64,000 bases of DNA from Piscinibacter defluvii (GCF_004011805.1 NZ_RCHJ01000016.1:62001-126000), one strand, 5' to 3'. Counted from the first letter of the stretch, positions 29,964 through 37,767 are shown. The notes: generated by a model from the letters alone, not told the origin. Program-made: numbers and translations.

Positions 29964-30431
29964 TCAGGCGAGGACGGCTCGAGGGGGACGGTCCGGCCCG
30001 TCGGGATGGTGCGAAACGACCGGCGCGGACGCAGCAGCCTGCCGCGGCAGCGCCGGGCCCGCGGCCTCGGGAAGCGAGAAGCTGGCCGGCAGTGCCAGCG
30101 CGGTGCAGCAGGCCGCACAGGCGCTGCAGCTGAACTTGCCGTGTGGCGCCAGCAGGCCTTCGGCGCCGTCCATCCCGGCTTCGGCGGAAGGCCGCGACGC
30201 CTCGTCATCGTCATGCGCCGCCGTGTGCGCGTGCATGGCGTGGCCGGCCGCCGCGTGCTCGTGTCCGGGCTCGCCGGCCCACGCCGGCGGCGCTGCCGCG
30301 TCGAGCTCCGCACCTTGGCCCATGTGCACGTGGCCCGGCCCGCAGAACCGCATCATGGACGCGGCCATGCCCTGCACCGGCATGGCGAACACCATGACCC
30401 AGACGAGGAAGGCGCGGACGACGCGGCTCAT
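29964..30431 (-). CDS. Secreted Cys/His-rich protein
   Basis: 155 residues. Signal peptide VVRAFLVWVMVFAMPVQGMA, then a FCGPGHVHMGQ segment, a His-rich stretch (GHEHAAAGHAMHAHTAAHDDDE) and a cluster of four Cys, KFSCSACAACCTAL, followed by a Pro/Ala tail. The Cys cluster and His stretch suggest metal binding in the periplasm. It somewhat resembles DUF2946-type proteins found in copper clusters, but this is only a pattern-level likeness. It begins 58 bp after copper ATPase 2 and may be read from the same CueR-controlled transcript. A TAAACT (-10-like) lies 6 bp before its ATG without a matching -35. Confidence 0.68.
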   Translation of the reverse strand: MSRVVRAFLVWVMVFAMPVQGMAASMMRFCGPGHVHMGQGAELDAAAPPAWAGEPGHEHAAAGHAMHAHTAAHDDDEASRPSAEAGMDGAEGLLAPHGKFSCSACAACCTALALPASFSLPEAAGPALPRQAAASAPVVSHHPDGPDRPPRAVLA

Positions 30432-30489
30432 GGAATCAGTTTAGCGGAGCGCCCTTGACCATGCGCACGACCTTCGCGGCCGGCTCTCC

Positions 30490-32907
30490 TCAGAGCGTCG
30501 CCGCACCGCGCCAGCGCCGCAGCGTCAGCGCGTTGGCCACCACGCTGACGCTGCTGAACGCCATCGCCGCACCGGCGATCACCGGGCTCAGCAGGCCGAA
30601 GGCCGCCAGCGGGATGCCGAGCACGTTGTAGGCGAAGGCCCAGAACAGCCCCTGCTTGATCTTCGCGTAGGTGCGGCGCGACACGTCGAAGGCATCGGCC
30701 ACCAGGCGCGGGTCGCCGCGCATCAGCGTGATGCCGGCGGCCTCCATCGCGACATCGGTGCCGGTGGACATCGACAGGCCCACGTCGGCGGCCACCAGCG
30801 ACGGCGCGTCGTTCAGCCCGTCGCCGACCATCGCGACCACCTGCCCCTGCGCACGCAGCTGCTGCACGATCTCGGCCTTGCCGCCCGGCAGCAGCTCGGC
30901 GCGTACCTCGTCGATGCCGAGTTCGCGCGCCACGGCCTGGGCGCTGCCGTGGTTGTCGCCGGTCAGCATCACGGTGCGGATGCCGAGCATGCGCAGCCGC
31001 TTCACGGCCGCACGCGACGCCGGCTTGATCGTGTCACCGAAGGCCAGCAGGCCGAGCACGCGGGCACCCTGGCCCGCGCCATCGCCCGGCGCGAGCAGCC
31101 ACGAGATGCTGCGGCCCTCGCCCTCCAGGCCCTGCGCCGACTCCATCAGAGCGCCCGGCTGCGCCTGCGACTCGTGCATCAGGCGCGTGCTGCCCAGCAG
31201 CAGGCGTCGGCCGTCGACCGCCGCCTCGACGCCGCGGCCCGGCAGGGCGCGGGCTTCGCGGGCTTCCGGAACGGCGACAGCGTCGGCCTTCGCCTTCTCC
31301 ATCACCGCGTGCGCCAGCGGGTGGTCGCTGGTCTTCTGCAGTGCGGCGGCGAGCTGCAGCACCAGGCGCTCGTCGACCCCGTCGGCGGCCTCGACGGCGA
31401 CGAGTGCGGGCTTGCCCTCGGTCAGCGTGCCGGTCTTGTCGAAGGCCACCGTGGTGACCGAGTGCGCCACCTCCAGCGCTTCGGCGTCCTTGATCAGGAT
31501 GCCGCGGCGCGCGGCCACGCCGGTGCCGGCCATGATCGCGGTCGGCGTGGCCAGCCCGAGCGCACAGGGGCAGGCGATGACGAGCACGGCCACCGCACTG
31601 ATCAGCGCCTGCTCCCAGTCGCCGCTCCACGCCAGCCAGCCGGCGAAGGTCAGCGCCGCAATGCCCAGCACCACCGGCACGAAGACGGCACTGACGCGGT
31701 CGACGATGCGCTGGATCGGCGCCTTGGCCGCCTGCGCCGACTCGACCATGCGGATGATGCGGGCGAGCGTGGTCTCCGCGCCGATGGCGCCGGTGCGCAC
31801 CTGCAGCACGCCCTCCTCGTTGACCGAGCCGCCGGTGACGGCGTCGCCCGCGGCCTTGGCCACCGGCAGGCTCTCGCCGGTGATCAGCGATTCGTTCACG
31901 TGGCTGCGGCCGTCGACGATCCGGCCGTCGACCGGGATGCGCTCGCCCGGACGGACGAGCACGAGGTCGCCCACCGCCACCTGCTCGACCGGCGTGCTCA
32001 CCTCCGTGCCGTCGACCAGGACGCGGGCCACCGTCGGCCGCAGCGCATTCAGCGCGCGGATCGCATCGGCCGTCTGCCGCTTGGCGCGCGTCTCGAGCCA
32101 CTTGCCCAGCAGCACCAGCGTGATGACCGCGGCCGAGGCCTCGAAGTACAGGTGGGGCATGCCATGGTCGGCGTGCTTCCACAGCAGGTAGACCGACAGC
32201 CCGTAGGCGGCGCTGGTGCCCAGCGCCACCAGCAGATCCATGTTGCCGGCACGCGCCTTCACGGCCTTCCAGCCGGCGCGGTAGAAGCGCGCGCCGAGCC
32301 AGAACTGCACCGGTGTCGCGAGCGCGAGCTGCACCCAGCCCTCCGGCGTCCAGTCGATGCCGAACAGTTGCAGCAGCATCGGCAGCACGAGCGGCAGGGT
32401 CAGCAGCGTGGCGGCCAGCACCGGCCACCACTCCGGCAGGCGGCGCGCCGGCGCGGCGCTCGTCGGGGCCGCCACCGGCCGGGCCGCATAGCCGGCCTTG
32501 TCGATCGCCGCCGCGAGCGTGGCGAACGACACCGTGCCCAGCGCCTCGATGCGGACCTTCTCGGTGGCCAGGTTCACGGACGCGGACGACACGCCCGGCA
32601 CCTTCAGCAGCGCCTTCTCGACCCGCGCCACGCAGGAGGCGCAGGTCATGCCCTCGACCTGCAGCTCGACGCGGTGCGTCGGCACGTCGTAGCCGGCCTT
32701 GCGCACGGCGGCGGCCAGCGCGTCGGCCGCCAGCGCCGCCGAGGCGCGGACCGTGGCCTCTTCGGTGGCCAGGTTGACCGCGGCGCTCTCCACGCCCGGC
32801 AGCGCCTTCAGCGCCTTCTCGACACGCAGCACGCACGAGGCGCAGGTCATGCCCTCGATGGGCAGCTTGAAGTCCTTGGACACGCTCAGGGCAGCGCTGG
32901 CACTCAT
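30490..32907 (-). CDS. copA: Cu(I)-translocating P-type ATPase 2 (two HMA domains)
   Basis: 805 residues, the classical CopA layout. Two N-terminal HMA domains each have GMTCASC (about residues 19-25 and 89-95). Pump core: TGESLPVAK, membrane motif [40 protein letters not shown] and C-terminal [10 protein letters not shown] with the Met/Ser pair ([13 protein letters not shown]) of Cu(I) transporters. It pumps Cu(I) out of the cytoplasm, taking it from CopZ, whose gene is divergent. It has its own CueR-type promoter at 32947-32977. Two CopA-type pumps with different N-terminal modules in one cluster suggest separate duties, such as detoxification and cuproprotein loading. Confidence 0.96.
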   Translation of the reverse strand: MSASAALSVSKDFKLPIEGMTCASCVLRVEKALKALPGVESAAVNLATEEATVRASAALAADALAAAVRKAGYDVPTHRVELQVEGMTCASCVARVEKALLKVPGVSSASVNLATEKVRIEALGTVSFATLAAAIDKAGYAARPVAAPTSAAPARRLPEWWPVLAATLLTLPLVLPMLLQLFGIDWTPEGWVQLALATPVQFWLGARFYRAGWKAVKARAGNMDLLVALGTSAAYGLSVYLLWKHADHGMPHLYFEASAAVITLVLLGKWLETRAKRQTADAIRALNALRPTVARVLVDGTEVSTPVEQVAVGDLVLVRPGERIPVDGRIVDGRSHVNESLITGESLPVAKAAGDAVTGGSVNEEGVLQVRTGAIGAETTLARIIRMVESAQAAKAPIQRIVDRVSAVFVPVVLGIAALTFAGWLAWSGDWEQALISAVAVLVIACPCALGLATPTAIMAGTGVAARRGILIKDAEALEVAHSVTTVAFDKTGTLTEGKPALVAVEAADGVDERLVLQLAAALQKTSDHPLAHAVMEKAKADAVAVPEAREARALPGRGVEAAVDGRRLLLGSTRLMHESQAQPGALMESAQGLEGEGRSISWLLAPGDGAGQGARVLGLLAFGDTIKPASRAAVKRLRMLGIRTVMLTGDNHGSAQAVARELGIDEVRAELLPGGKAEIVQQLRAQGQVVAMVGDGLNDAPSLVAADVGLSMSTGTDVAMEAAGITLMRGDPRLVADAFDVSRRTYAKIKQGLFWAFAYNVLGIPLAAFGLLSPVIAGAAMAFSSVSVVANALTLRRWRGAATL

Positions 32908-32946
32908 GACGGCGATCTCCAGGTGGGTCGGGTTCGAAGTGCACTC

Positions 32947-32977
32947 AGCGTCGGCCTTGCCACCATCGGAAGGTCAA
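32947..32977 (-). promoter_or_regulatory. CueR-type promoter/operator of copper ATPase 2
   Basis: Minus strand: -35 TTGACC (32977-32972), 19-bp spacer, -10 position GACGCT (32952-32947). Dyad CCTT-N11-AAGG as at the other three sites. The -10 is poor (GACGCT against TATAAT), so basal transcription should be low and strongly activator-dependent. Confidence 0.8.
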
Positions 32978-33028
32978 GCCCTGGCGCAGCGACTCGACAA
33001 CACGGGCTCGGCCGACGCCCGACGCCGC

Positions 33029-33059
33029 TTGACCTTCCCCCGACGGCAAGGCCCAGAGT
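33029..33059 (+). promoter_or_regulatory. CueR-type promoter/operator of copZ
   Basis: Plus strand: -35 TTGACC (33029-33034), 19-bp spacer, -10 CAGAGT (33054-33059). Dyad CCTT (33033-33036), N11, AAGG (33048-33051). It is divergent from the ATPase 2 promoter 51 bp away, so two regulator dimers would sit on the one intergenic region. Confidence 0.84.
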
Positions 33060-33096
33060 GGCCGACCGTCCACCACCTGCTCGCAAGGAGAGCTCC

Positions 33097-33354
33097 ATGA
33101 TTGCCTTCGAAGTCAACGACATGACCTGCGGCCATTGCGTCGGCACCATCACGAGAGCGCTGAAGTCCACCGACCGGGACGCCAAGGTCACGATCGACCT
33201 GGCAAGGCACCTCGTGATGGTCGAGCCGACCGAGGCCGATGCACAGGACCTGCGCGATGCCATCGCCGAGGCCGGCTACAGCCCGGTGCCGGTCGAGGCG
33301 GCCACGGTCGACGCCGCAGCCCCGGGGGGCGCCTGCTGCGGACACTGCCGCTGA
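33097..33354 (+). CDS. copZ: Copper chaperone CopZ with Cys-rich tail
   Basis: 85 residues with a strong AAGGAG Shine-Dalgarno sequence. One HMA domain with metal site MTCGHC (residues 9-14) and the ferredoxin-like pattern to about residue 66. Unusually, the protein continues about 15 residues to a second Cys cluster, GGACCGHC, at the C-terminus, which could add a Cu(I) site or mediate transfer. It shuttles Cu(I) in the cytoplasm to the CopA pumps. It is the only plus-strand gene of the copper block and has a CueR-type promoter. Confidence 0.93.
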   Translation: MIAFEVNDMTCGHCVGTITRALKSTDRDAKVTIDLARHLVMVEPTEADAQDLRDAIAEAGYSPVPVEAATVDAAAPGGACCGHCR

Positions 33355-33358
33355 GGCC

Positions 33359-33397
33359 GCCCGCTGCCGGCCAGCGGCGAGCCAGCGGCATGCGGGC
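33359..33397. terminator. Bidirectional hairpin between copZ and cueR
   Basis: GCCCGCTGCCG (33359-33369) pairs with CGGCATGCGGGC (33386-33397) with one bulged base, filling the 43-bp gap between the convergent genes. There is no U-tract, so efficiency is uncertain; the position fits shared termination. Confidence 0.55.
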
Positions 33398-33973
33398 TCA
33401 GTGCCCGCCGTGCTGACGGTTCAGCTGGTGCGTCCAGGCCATCAGGCCGTCATGCCCCGCCGACGGCGCCGGTGCGGCGGGCGATCGCGGCCGCTTGACC
33501 GCCGGCTTGCGCGCGGCGGCCGACTTGCGCAGCGCACCGGGCTCGATCGACCCCGGGTCCGGGGCGGCCGGGCTCTGCGCGGCGAGCCCGGCGAGGATCG
33601 CGCAGTGCGGCTGGTCGTCGCCATGGCAGGAAGCGACGAGCCGCTCGAGCGCCTGCTTCATCTCCGCCATCTCGCGCATCTTCTGCTCGAGGTCGGCCAC
33701 GTGACGCTGCGCGATGGCCTTGACGCTGCGGCTGGCCCGGCGCGAATCGCTCCACAGGCCGAGCAGTTCGGCGATCTGCTCGATGGAGAAGCCCAGCCGG
33801 CGCGACTGGCGGATGAAGCGCAGGACCGACACGTCGCGCCCGGTGTACTGGCGATAGCCCGAGTCGGTGCGGGAGGCGGCAGGCACGAGGCCGATCTGCT
33901 CGTAGTGGCGGATCATCTTCGTCGAGACGCCGGCCGCTTCCGCGGCCTCGCCGATGTTCATCGCGCGGTCCAT
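33398..33973 (-). CDS. cueR: MerR-family copper-responsive regulator CueR, C-terminally extended
   Basis: 191 residues; CueR proteins are usually about 130-140. N-terminal winged HTH (MNIGEAAEAAGVSTKMIRHYEQIGLV), a dimerisation helix about 80-112 and the metal loop Cys116-x7-Cys124 (CHGDDQPHC), which matches the C-x7-C Cu(I) site of E. coli CueR. Beyond it is a tail of over 60 residues rich in Ala, Pro and Lys that ends HQLNRQHGGH. ATG 33973 has GGAGGA upstream; ATG four codons later is also possible. It should distort the 19-bp-spaced promoters at 23.9, 33.0 and 34.0 kb to activate them when Cu(I) binds. Confidence 0.93.
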   Translation of the reverse strand: MDRAMNIGEAAEAAGVSTKMIRHYEQIGLVPAASRTDSGYRQYTGRDVSVLRFIRQSRRLGFSIEQIAELLGLWSDSRRASRSVKAIAQRHVADLEQKMREMAEMKQALERLVASCHGDDQPHCAILAGLAAQSPAAPDPGSIEPGALRKSAAARKPAVKRPRSPAAPAPSAGHDGLMAWTHQLNRQHGGH

Positions 33974-34003
33974 GGGTCCTCCTCGGGCGTGGGGAATGAC
34001 GCG

Positions 34004-34034
34004 ACTCTGAGGCTTGCCATTATTGGAAGGTCAA
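34004..34034 (-). promoter_or_regulatory. CueR-type promoter/operator of cueR itself
   Basis: Minus strand: -35 TTGACC (34034-34029), 19-bp spacer, -10 CAGAGT (34009-34004), the same -10 as copZ. One half of the dyad has a single mismatch (GCTT for CCTT), N11, AAGG. This predicts autoregulation of cueR. Confidence 0.8.
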
Positions 34035-34119
34035 GGCCACGGGCGCAACGAGGCCTCCGGGCCCGCTCCACCGAGGTTGCGCACGGGCCGTGCCGCCCCG
34101 GCTGGTCAGCCTGAAGCGA

Positions 34120-34153
34120 CAAGGCCTTGATTCCCGACGGAATCAAGGCCTTG
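34120..34153 (-). terminator. 15-bp perfect hairpin downstream of tRNA-His
   Basis: CAAGGCCTTGATTCC (34120-34134), loop CGAC, GGAATCAAGGCCTTG (34139-34153): a perfect 15-bp stem with a 4-nt loop, starting 20 bases after the 3' end of the minus-strand tRNA. Only a short T-containing stretch (TCGCTTC) follows. The most economical reading is the tRNA-His transcription terminator. Confidence 0.7.
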
Positions 34154-34173
34154 CGCGGATCAGCAGGGTTCGG

Positions 34174-34250
34174 TGGGGTGGCTGATGGGACTCGAACCCA
34201 CGACGACCAGAATCACAATCTGGGACTCTACCAACTGAGCTACAGCCACC
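34174..34250 (-). tRNA. tRNA-His (anticodon GUG)
   Basis: Minus-strand cloverleaf: acceptor GTGGCTG / CAGCCAC, D-arm AGCTCAGTTGGTAGAG, anticodon stem-loop CCAGATTGTGATTCTGG with GTG, T-arm GTGGGTTCGAGTCCCAT. It has C73 and an encoded G at -1 (34250), the identity elements of tRNA-His, and an encoded CCA (34174-34176). Confidence 0.97.
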
Positions 34251-34262
34251 GCCGAGCCGCAA

Positions 34263-34268
34263 ATTATA
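34263..34268 (-). promoter_or_regulatory. -10 element of tRNA-His
   Basis: A perfect TATAAT on the minus strand, 13 bases before the tRNA 5' end. No good -35 lies 16-18 bp further up, where the sequence is already the end of ppiD; a TTGACG sits only one base from the -10. Confidence 0.6.
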
Positions 34269-34291
34269 GCGTCAAGCGTCGTGGCGACAGC

Positions 34292-36211
34292 TCAGTTCGC
34301 AGCCGGTGAACTGGCGGCCGCGGCGGCCGCTTCGGTGGTGCGGGCCCCCAGGCGCGTCTTCAAGGATGCGAAGTAGGCCTGCGACTCGGCATCGGCCCAG
34401 GCCTGCGCGTACTGCTGCTGCAGGCGTGCCATGTCGCCGGTGGCCGGGTCGCGCGGCAGCACCTTCAGCAGGCGGACCACCGCGTAGCCCTGCGCGCCCA
34501 GGTCGACCCCTTCGACCGCCGGCAGCTTGTCGGCGTTCGCCCGCAGCGTGGCATCGACCACCTCGCGCGGCAGGTCGCGCGTCTGTGCCCGCGAGATGGT
34601 CAGCGTCGCGCCCGGGAGCGCCGTTTCCGGCGCCTTGCTCAGCTCGGCCAGACGCGCCTCGCCTACCTTGCGCGCCAGCGCGGCGGCCTGCTCGGCGGCG
34701 ACCCGGTCGCGCACCTGCGCCTTCACCTCGGCCAGGGCGCGCTGGCGCGCCGGCTCGTGCTTGACGATGCGGCCCGAGACCATCTGGTTCGGGCCCGTCT
34801 CGACGGCCTCGGTATTGCGCTTGTTGCGCACCGCCTCGTTGCCGAACAGCGCATCGAGGAACTTCGTGCTCGCCAGCGGACCGGTGGCGCCCGGCTGCGG
34901 CGCGCGCTTCACGGCGCTGGCCGTGCGCAGTTCGAGCTTGAACTTGTCGGCCGCCGGCTTGAGGCTGTCGGACTGTTCGTACACCGTGTTGGTGAACTCC
35001 ACCGCCACCTCGGAGAACTTGCGCTGCGCGAGCTGCTTGCGGATCTCGTCCTCGATGCCGGCGCGCACCTCCTCATAGCTCTTCTTGTCGCCGCCGCGCG
35101 CCGCGGTCACCTGGATGATGTGGAAGCCGAAGTCGCTTTCCACCACACCGCTGATCTCGCCCGGCTTCAGGCCGAAGGCGGCGTCCTCGAAGGGCTTGAC
35201 CATCGCGCCGCGTCCGAAGAAGTCGAGGTCGCCGCCGCGTTCCTTCGACCCGGGGTCGTCGCTGTTCTTGCGCGCCAGCTCGGCGAACGAACCCGGGGCC
35301 TTCTTCACCTCGGCGAGCAGCTTCTCGGCCTTCTCGCGCGCCTTCGCGCGCTCGGCCTCGGGCAGGCTCTTCTCGGCCTTGACCAGGATGTGGCTGGCGC
35401 GGCGCTCGGCCGGCGTGCTGTAGCGCGCCTCGTTCTCCGTGTAGTACTTCTTCAGGTCCTCCTCGGGGACCTTGATGTCCTTCTTCAGTGCCTCCAGGTC
35501 GAGCACCAGGTACTCGATGTCGGCCTGCTCGGGCGCCTCGAACTCGGCAGCATGGACCGGGTTCTTGTAGTAGGCCTCGATGTCGGCATCGCTCGGGCTG
35601 ACCTTGGCGAGGTAGTCCTTGGGCTCGAAGCGCTGCAGCTGGATCTCGCGTTGCTGCAGCAGCGCGTCGAGCGCCGTGCCACTGCTGCCGGCCGGTCCGA
35701 CTGCGGTGGCCGTGATGCCCTGCAGCACCTGGCGCATCGACAGCTCCTGGCGCAGCCGCTGCGCGAACTGCACCGACGACATGCCCTGCGCCGCCAGGAA
35801 CTCCTTGCTGACGCTGCCGTCCGCGTTGCGAAGCTGGGCGAACTGCGGGTCGGTCGCGAAGATGCGCTGCAGCCGGTCGTCGGTGGTCACGAGGTGCAGC
35901 TTGTCGGCCGCCGCGAGCATGGTGCGCTCGCGCACCAGGCCGTCAAGCACCTGCAGGCGCATCTCCGGCGTGTCGAGGAACTTAGGATCCAGGCCCGGCA
36001 TCTGGCGCCGCAGCCGCTCCACCTGGTCACGCTGCGCGGCGTCCCACTCGGCCCTGGTGATGTCGTGGCCGTCGACCTTGGCCACCGCCGTCGCCTCGCC
36101 GCCGGTAAAGCGCGAGTAGCCCTGGATGCCGAAGAACACGAACGACGGGAAGATCAGCAGCACCAGCACGAATTGCAGCAGCCGGGTGTGCTTGCGGACG
36201 AAATCGAACAT
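34292..36211 (-). CDS. ppiD: Periplasmic chaperone / peptidyl-prolyl isomerase PpiD
   Basis: 639 residues. One N-terminal membrane anchor (about 12-30, FVLVLLIFPSFVFFGI), a SurA-like chaperone part (KVDGHDITRAEWD, about 45-200) and a parvulin rotamase domain (ASHILVKAE about 270 to FGFHIIQVT about 365) followed by a helical C-terminal region. It helps fold exported and outer-membrane proteins at the periplasmic face of the inner membrane. It is preceded by a TAGAAT -10 (36299-36294) and a hairpin leader, and ends 41 bp before tRNA-His. Confidence 0.94.
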   Translation of the reverse strand: MFDFVRKHTRLLQFVLVLLIFPSFVFFGIQGYSRFTGGEATAVAKVDGHDITRAEWDAAQRDQVERLRRQMPGLDPKFLDTPEMRLQVLDGLVRERTMLAAADKLHLVTTDDRLQRIFATDPQFAQLRNADGSVSKEFLAAQGMSSVQFAQRLRQELSMRQVLQGITATAVGPAGSSGTALDALLQQREIQLQRFEPKDYLAKVSPSDADIEAYYKNPVHAAEFEAPEQADIEYLVLDLEALKKDIKVPEEDLKKYYTENEARYSTPAERRASHILVKAEKSLPEAERAKAREKAEKLLAEVKKAPGSFAELARKNSDDPGSKERGGDLDFFGRGAMVKPFEDAAFGLKPGEISGVVESDFGFHIIQVTAARGGDKKSYEEVRAGIEDEIRKQLAQRKFSEVAVEFTNTVYEQSDSLKPAADKFKLELRTASAVKRAPQPGATGPLASTKFLDALFGNEAVRNKRNTEAVETGPNQMVSGRIVKHEPARQRALAEVKAQVRDRVAAEQAAALARKVGEARLAELSKAPETALPGATLTISRAQTRDLPREVVDATLRANADKLPAVEGVDLGAQGYAVVRLLKVLPRDPATGDMARLQQQYAQAWADAESQAYFASLKTRLGARTTEAAAAAASSPAAN

Positions 36212-36250
36212 TGCCGGAGGCCTCGGGGAATGCGGGGTCCAGATGCGACA

Positions 36251-36272
36251 AAGGCGAACCGGGGTTCGCCTT
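36251..36272 (-). terminator. Hairpin between tRNA-Val and ppiD
   Basis: AAGGCGAACC (36251-36260) and GGTTCGCCTT (36263-36272) form a perfect stem. On the plus strand it is followed by GTGTTTTC. It lies downstream of tRNA-Val and also downstream of a TAGAAT -10 (36299-36294) that could serve ppiD, so it would be in the ppiD leader as well. Confidence 0.6.
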
Positions 36273-36345
36273 GTGTTTTCTGGGTCGGGCGGGATTCTAG
36301 CGCACGGCCTGCGTGCTGCCGGCGGCTCCCGGCCGGGCCGGAGGG

Positions 36346-36421
36346 TGGTGGGTGCTGAGGGGTTCGAACCCCCGACCTACGCCTTGTAAGGGCGCCGCTC
36401 TGCCAGCTGAGCTAAGCACCC
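36346..36421 (-). tRNA. tRNA-Val (anticodon UAC)
   Basis: Minus-strand cloverleaf of 76 nt: acceptor GGGTGCT / AGCACCC, D-arm AGCTCAGCTGGCAGAGC, anticodon loop CTTACAA within CGCC/GGCG, T-arm GGGGGTTCGAACCCC, encoded ACCA. Only 16 bp separate it from the HU stop and no promoter is visible there, so it is probably processed from the HU transcript. Confidence 0.97.
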
Positions 36422-36437
36422 GATGGATGGGACCGGA

Positions 36438-36710
36438 TCAGTTCAGCGCGTCGCGCAGCGCCTTGCCCGGGCGGAACTTGGGCACCTTGGCGGCCTTGAT
36501 CTTGATGGTGGCGCCGGTGCGGGGGTTGCGTCCGCTGCGCGCGGCGCGCTTGCTGACGCTGAAGGTGCCGAAGCCGACCAGCGAGACGCTGTTGTTCTTC
36601 CTCAGCGTCGCCTTCACACCGCTGATCATGGCCTCCAGCGCGCGTGTGGCCGCGGCCTTGGAGATGTCTGCCTGTCGTGCGATGTGCTCGATCAATTCCG
36701 ACTTGTTCAC
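36438..36710 (-). CDS. hup: DNA-binding protein HU
   Basis: 90 residues, the exact family length. It starts at GTG 36710 ([21 protein letters not shown], the usual HU start) behind an AGAGGGGGT Shine-Dalgarno region. It contains [21 protein letters not shown], the HU signature with the DNA-intercalating Asn-Pro arm, and ends [13 protein letters not shown]. It is a nucleoid-compacting histone-like dimer. It is driven by an excellent sigma-70 promoter at 36797-36825. Confidence 0.97.
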   Translation of the reverse strand: MNKSELIEHIARQADISKAAATRALEAMISGVKATLRKNNSVSLVGFGTFSVSKRAARSGRNPRTGATIKIKAAKVPKFRPGKALRDALN

Positions 36711-36796
36711 GTGTCTACCCCCTCTCAAAAGGTGTCTCGAAGGAATTCGGTTGGGTGCATCGGACTGCATCCGTCCCGGTGCAGCCGGCTCGGTTC

Positions 36797-36825
36797 ATTA
36801 CAGCCCTGCCCCCTGCCACTGTCAA
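36797..36825 (-). promoter_or_regulatory. Sigma-70 promoter of HU
   Basis: Minus strand: TTGACA (36825-36820), 17-bp spacer, TGTAAT (36802-36797), a near-consensus promoter. The leader would be about 80 nt. A second TAGAAT (36843-36838) upstream may be another -10. Confidence 0.85.
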
Positions 36826-36888
36826 GCGCGGAGCGCGATTCTATGCGCAATCATTTGCATCCGACGTCGCACATCGGGCACGCAGCAG

Positions 36889-36909
36889 GCACTGCAGTGT
36901 GCACTGCAG
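36889..36909. repeat. Tandem GCACTGCAG repeat
   Basis: GCACTGCAG occurs at 36889-36897 and 36901-36909, 12 bp apart, just past the EamA gene stop in the HU upstream region. Short and possibly chance; a regulator site is conceivable. Confidence 0.3.
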
Positions 36910-36924
36910 CGCGGCATGAAAGTA

Positions 36925-37767
36925 TCAGCGCACGACCAGTGCGACGCCAGTCACCGTCATCGCCATGCCCAGCAGCATGGTGCCGGTGAAGGCCTCGCCG
37001 AACAGCAGCCAGGCGAGCAGCGCGGTGCACGGCGGCACGAGGTAGAGCAGGCTCGTGACCTGCGTCGCCGCACCGCGCTGGATCAGCAGGTACAGCAGCG
37101 AGCTGCCGCCCAGCGTCAGCGCGAGCACCGACCAGGCCAGCGCGCCGATCAGCTCCGGATGCCAGGTGATCGGCTCGGTCTCGAGCAAGGCCAGCGGCAG
37201 CGTGGCGGCGAACGCGGCCAGCAGTTGCACCAGGTTGGCCATCCGCACGTCGGCCACGCGCACATGGGCCTTCTGGTACAGCGTACCGACGGTGATGCTC
37301 AGCAAGGCGAAGAGGGCCAGCGCGACGTTCAGCGGCGTGACCTCGCCCGCGCCGAGCTTGCGCCAGACCACCAGGGCCAGGCCGCCGAGCCCGAGCACCA
37401 GGCCGAGCCACTGGCGCGCGCTCACCGCCCGCGCGTCGCCGTGGCTCGCGCGCATGCTCAGCCACACGGCGGTCAGCACCGGCTGCAGGCCCACCAGCAG
37501 CGCGACGGTGCCGGCGCCGATGCCGTGCTTGACCGCGGCCCACACACCGCCCAGGTAGCCGGCATGCATCAGCACGCCGCTGACCGACAGGTGCAGCCAC
37601 TCGGAGCGTGCCGGCCAGGCCGGGCGCAGCACCACAAGCCAGGCACCGAAGCACAGCACCGAGAGCGCGTAGCGCAGCGCCAGGAAGGACAGCGGCGGCG
37701 CATGCGGCATCGCGTAGCGCGCGACGATGAAGCCGGTGCTCCAGATCAGCACGAACACCCAGGGCAT
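36925..37767 (-). CDS. EamA/DMT-family transporter
   Basis: 280 residues with about ten hydrophobic segments in two EamA repeats (first GFIVARYAMPHAPPLSFLALRY, second YLLIQRGAATQVTSLLYLVPP). It is an inner-membrane drug/metabolite transporter; substrate unknown, typically amino acids or other small metabolites. ATG 37767 was chosen because the first helix follows at once (MPWVFVLIWSTGFI); a GTG at 37794 is possible and would bring it within 9 bp of pgsA. It is downstream of pgsA on the same strand. Confidence 0.88.
   Translation of the reverse strand: MPWVFVLIWSTGFIVARYAMPHAPPLSFLALRYALSVLCFGAWLVVLRPAWPARSEWLHLSVSGVLMHAGYLGGVWAAVKHGIGAGTVALLVGLQPVLTAVWLSMRASHGDARAVSARQWLGLVLGLGGLALVVWRKLGAGEVTPLNVALALFALLSITVGTLYQKAHVRVADVRMANLVQLLAAFAATLPLALLETEPITWHPELIGALAWSVLALTLGGSSLLYLLIQRGAATQVTSLLYLVPPCTALLAWLLFGEAFTGTMLLGMAMTVTGVALVVR

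Noticed and set aside
29119-30444. A 441-codon plus-strand frame across the small copper-cluster genes
   Set aside because: Antisense to three genes with signal peptides and Shine-Dalgarno sequences; the composition is low complexity.
30437-30474. GGTCAA and AAGGTC repeats before the Cys/His-rich protein as a copper operator
   Set aside because: The half-sites are direct, not inverted, and have no TTGACx -35 in the right orientation.
34150-34250. Attachment site of an integrated element at tRNA-His
   Set aside because: No duplicated tRNA 3' end was found at the other border of the copper block and no integrase gene is present.
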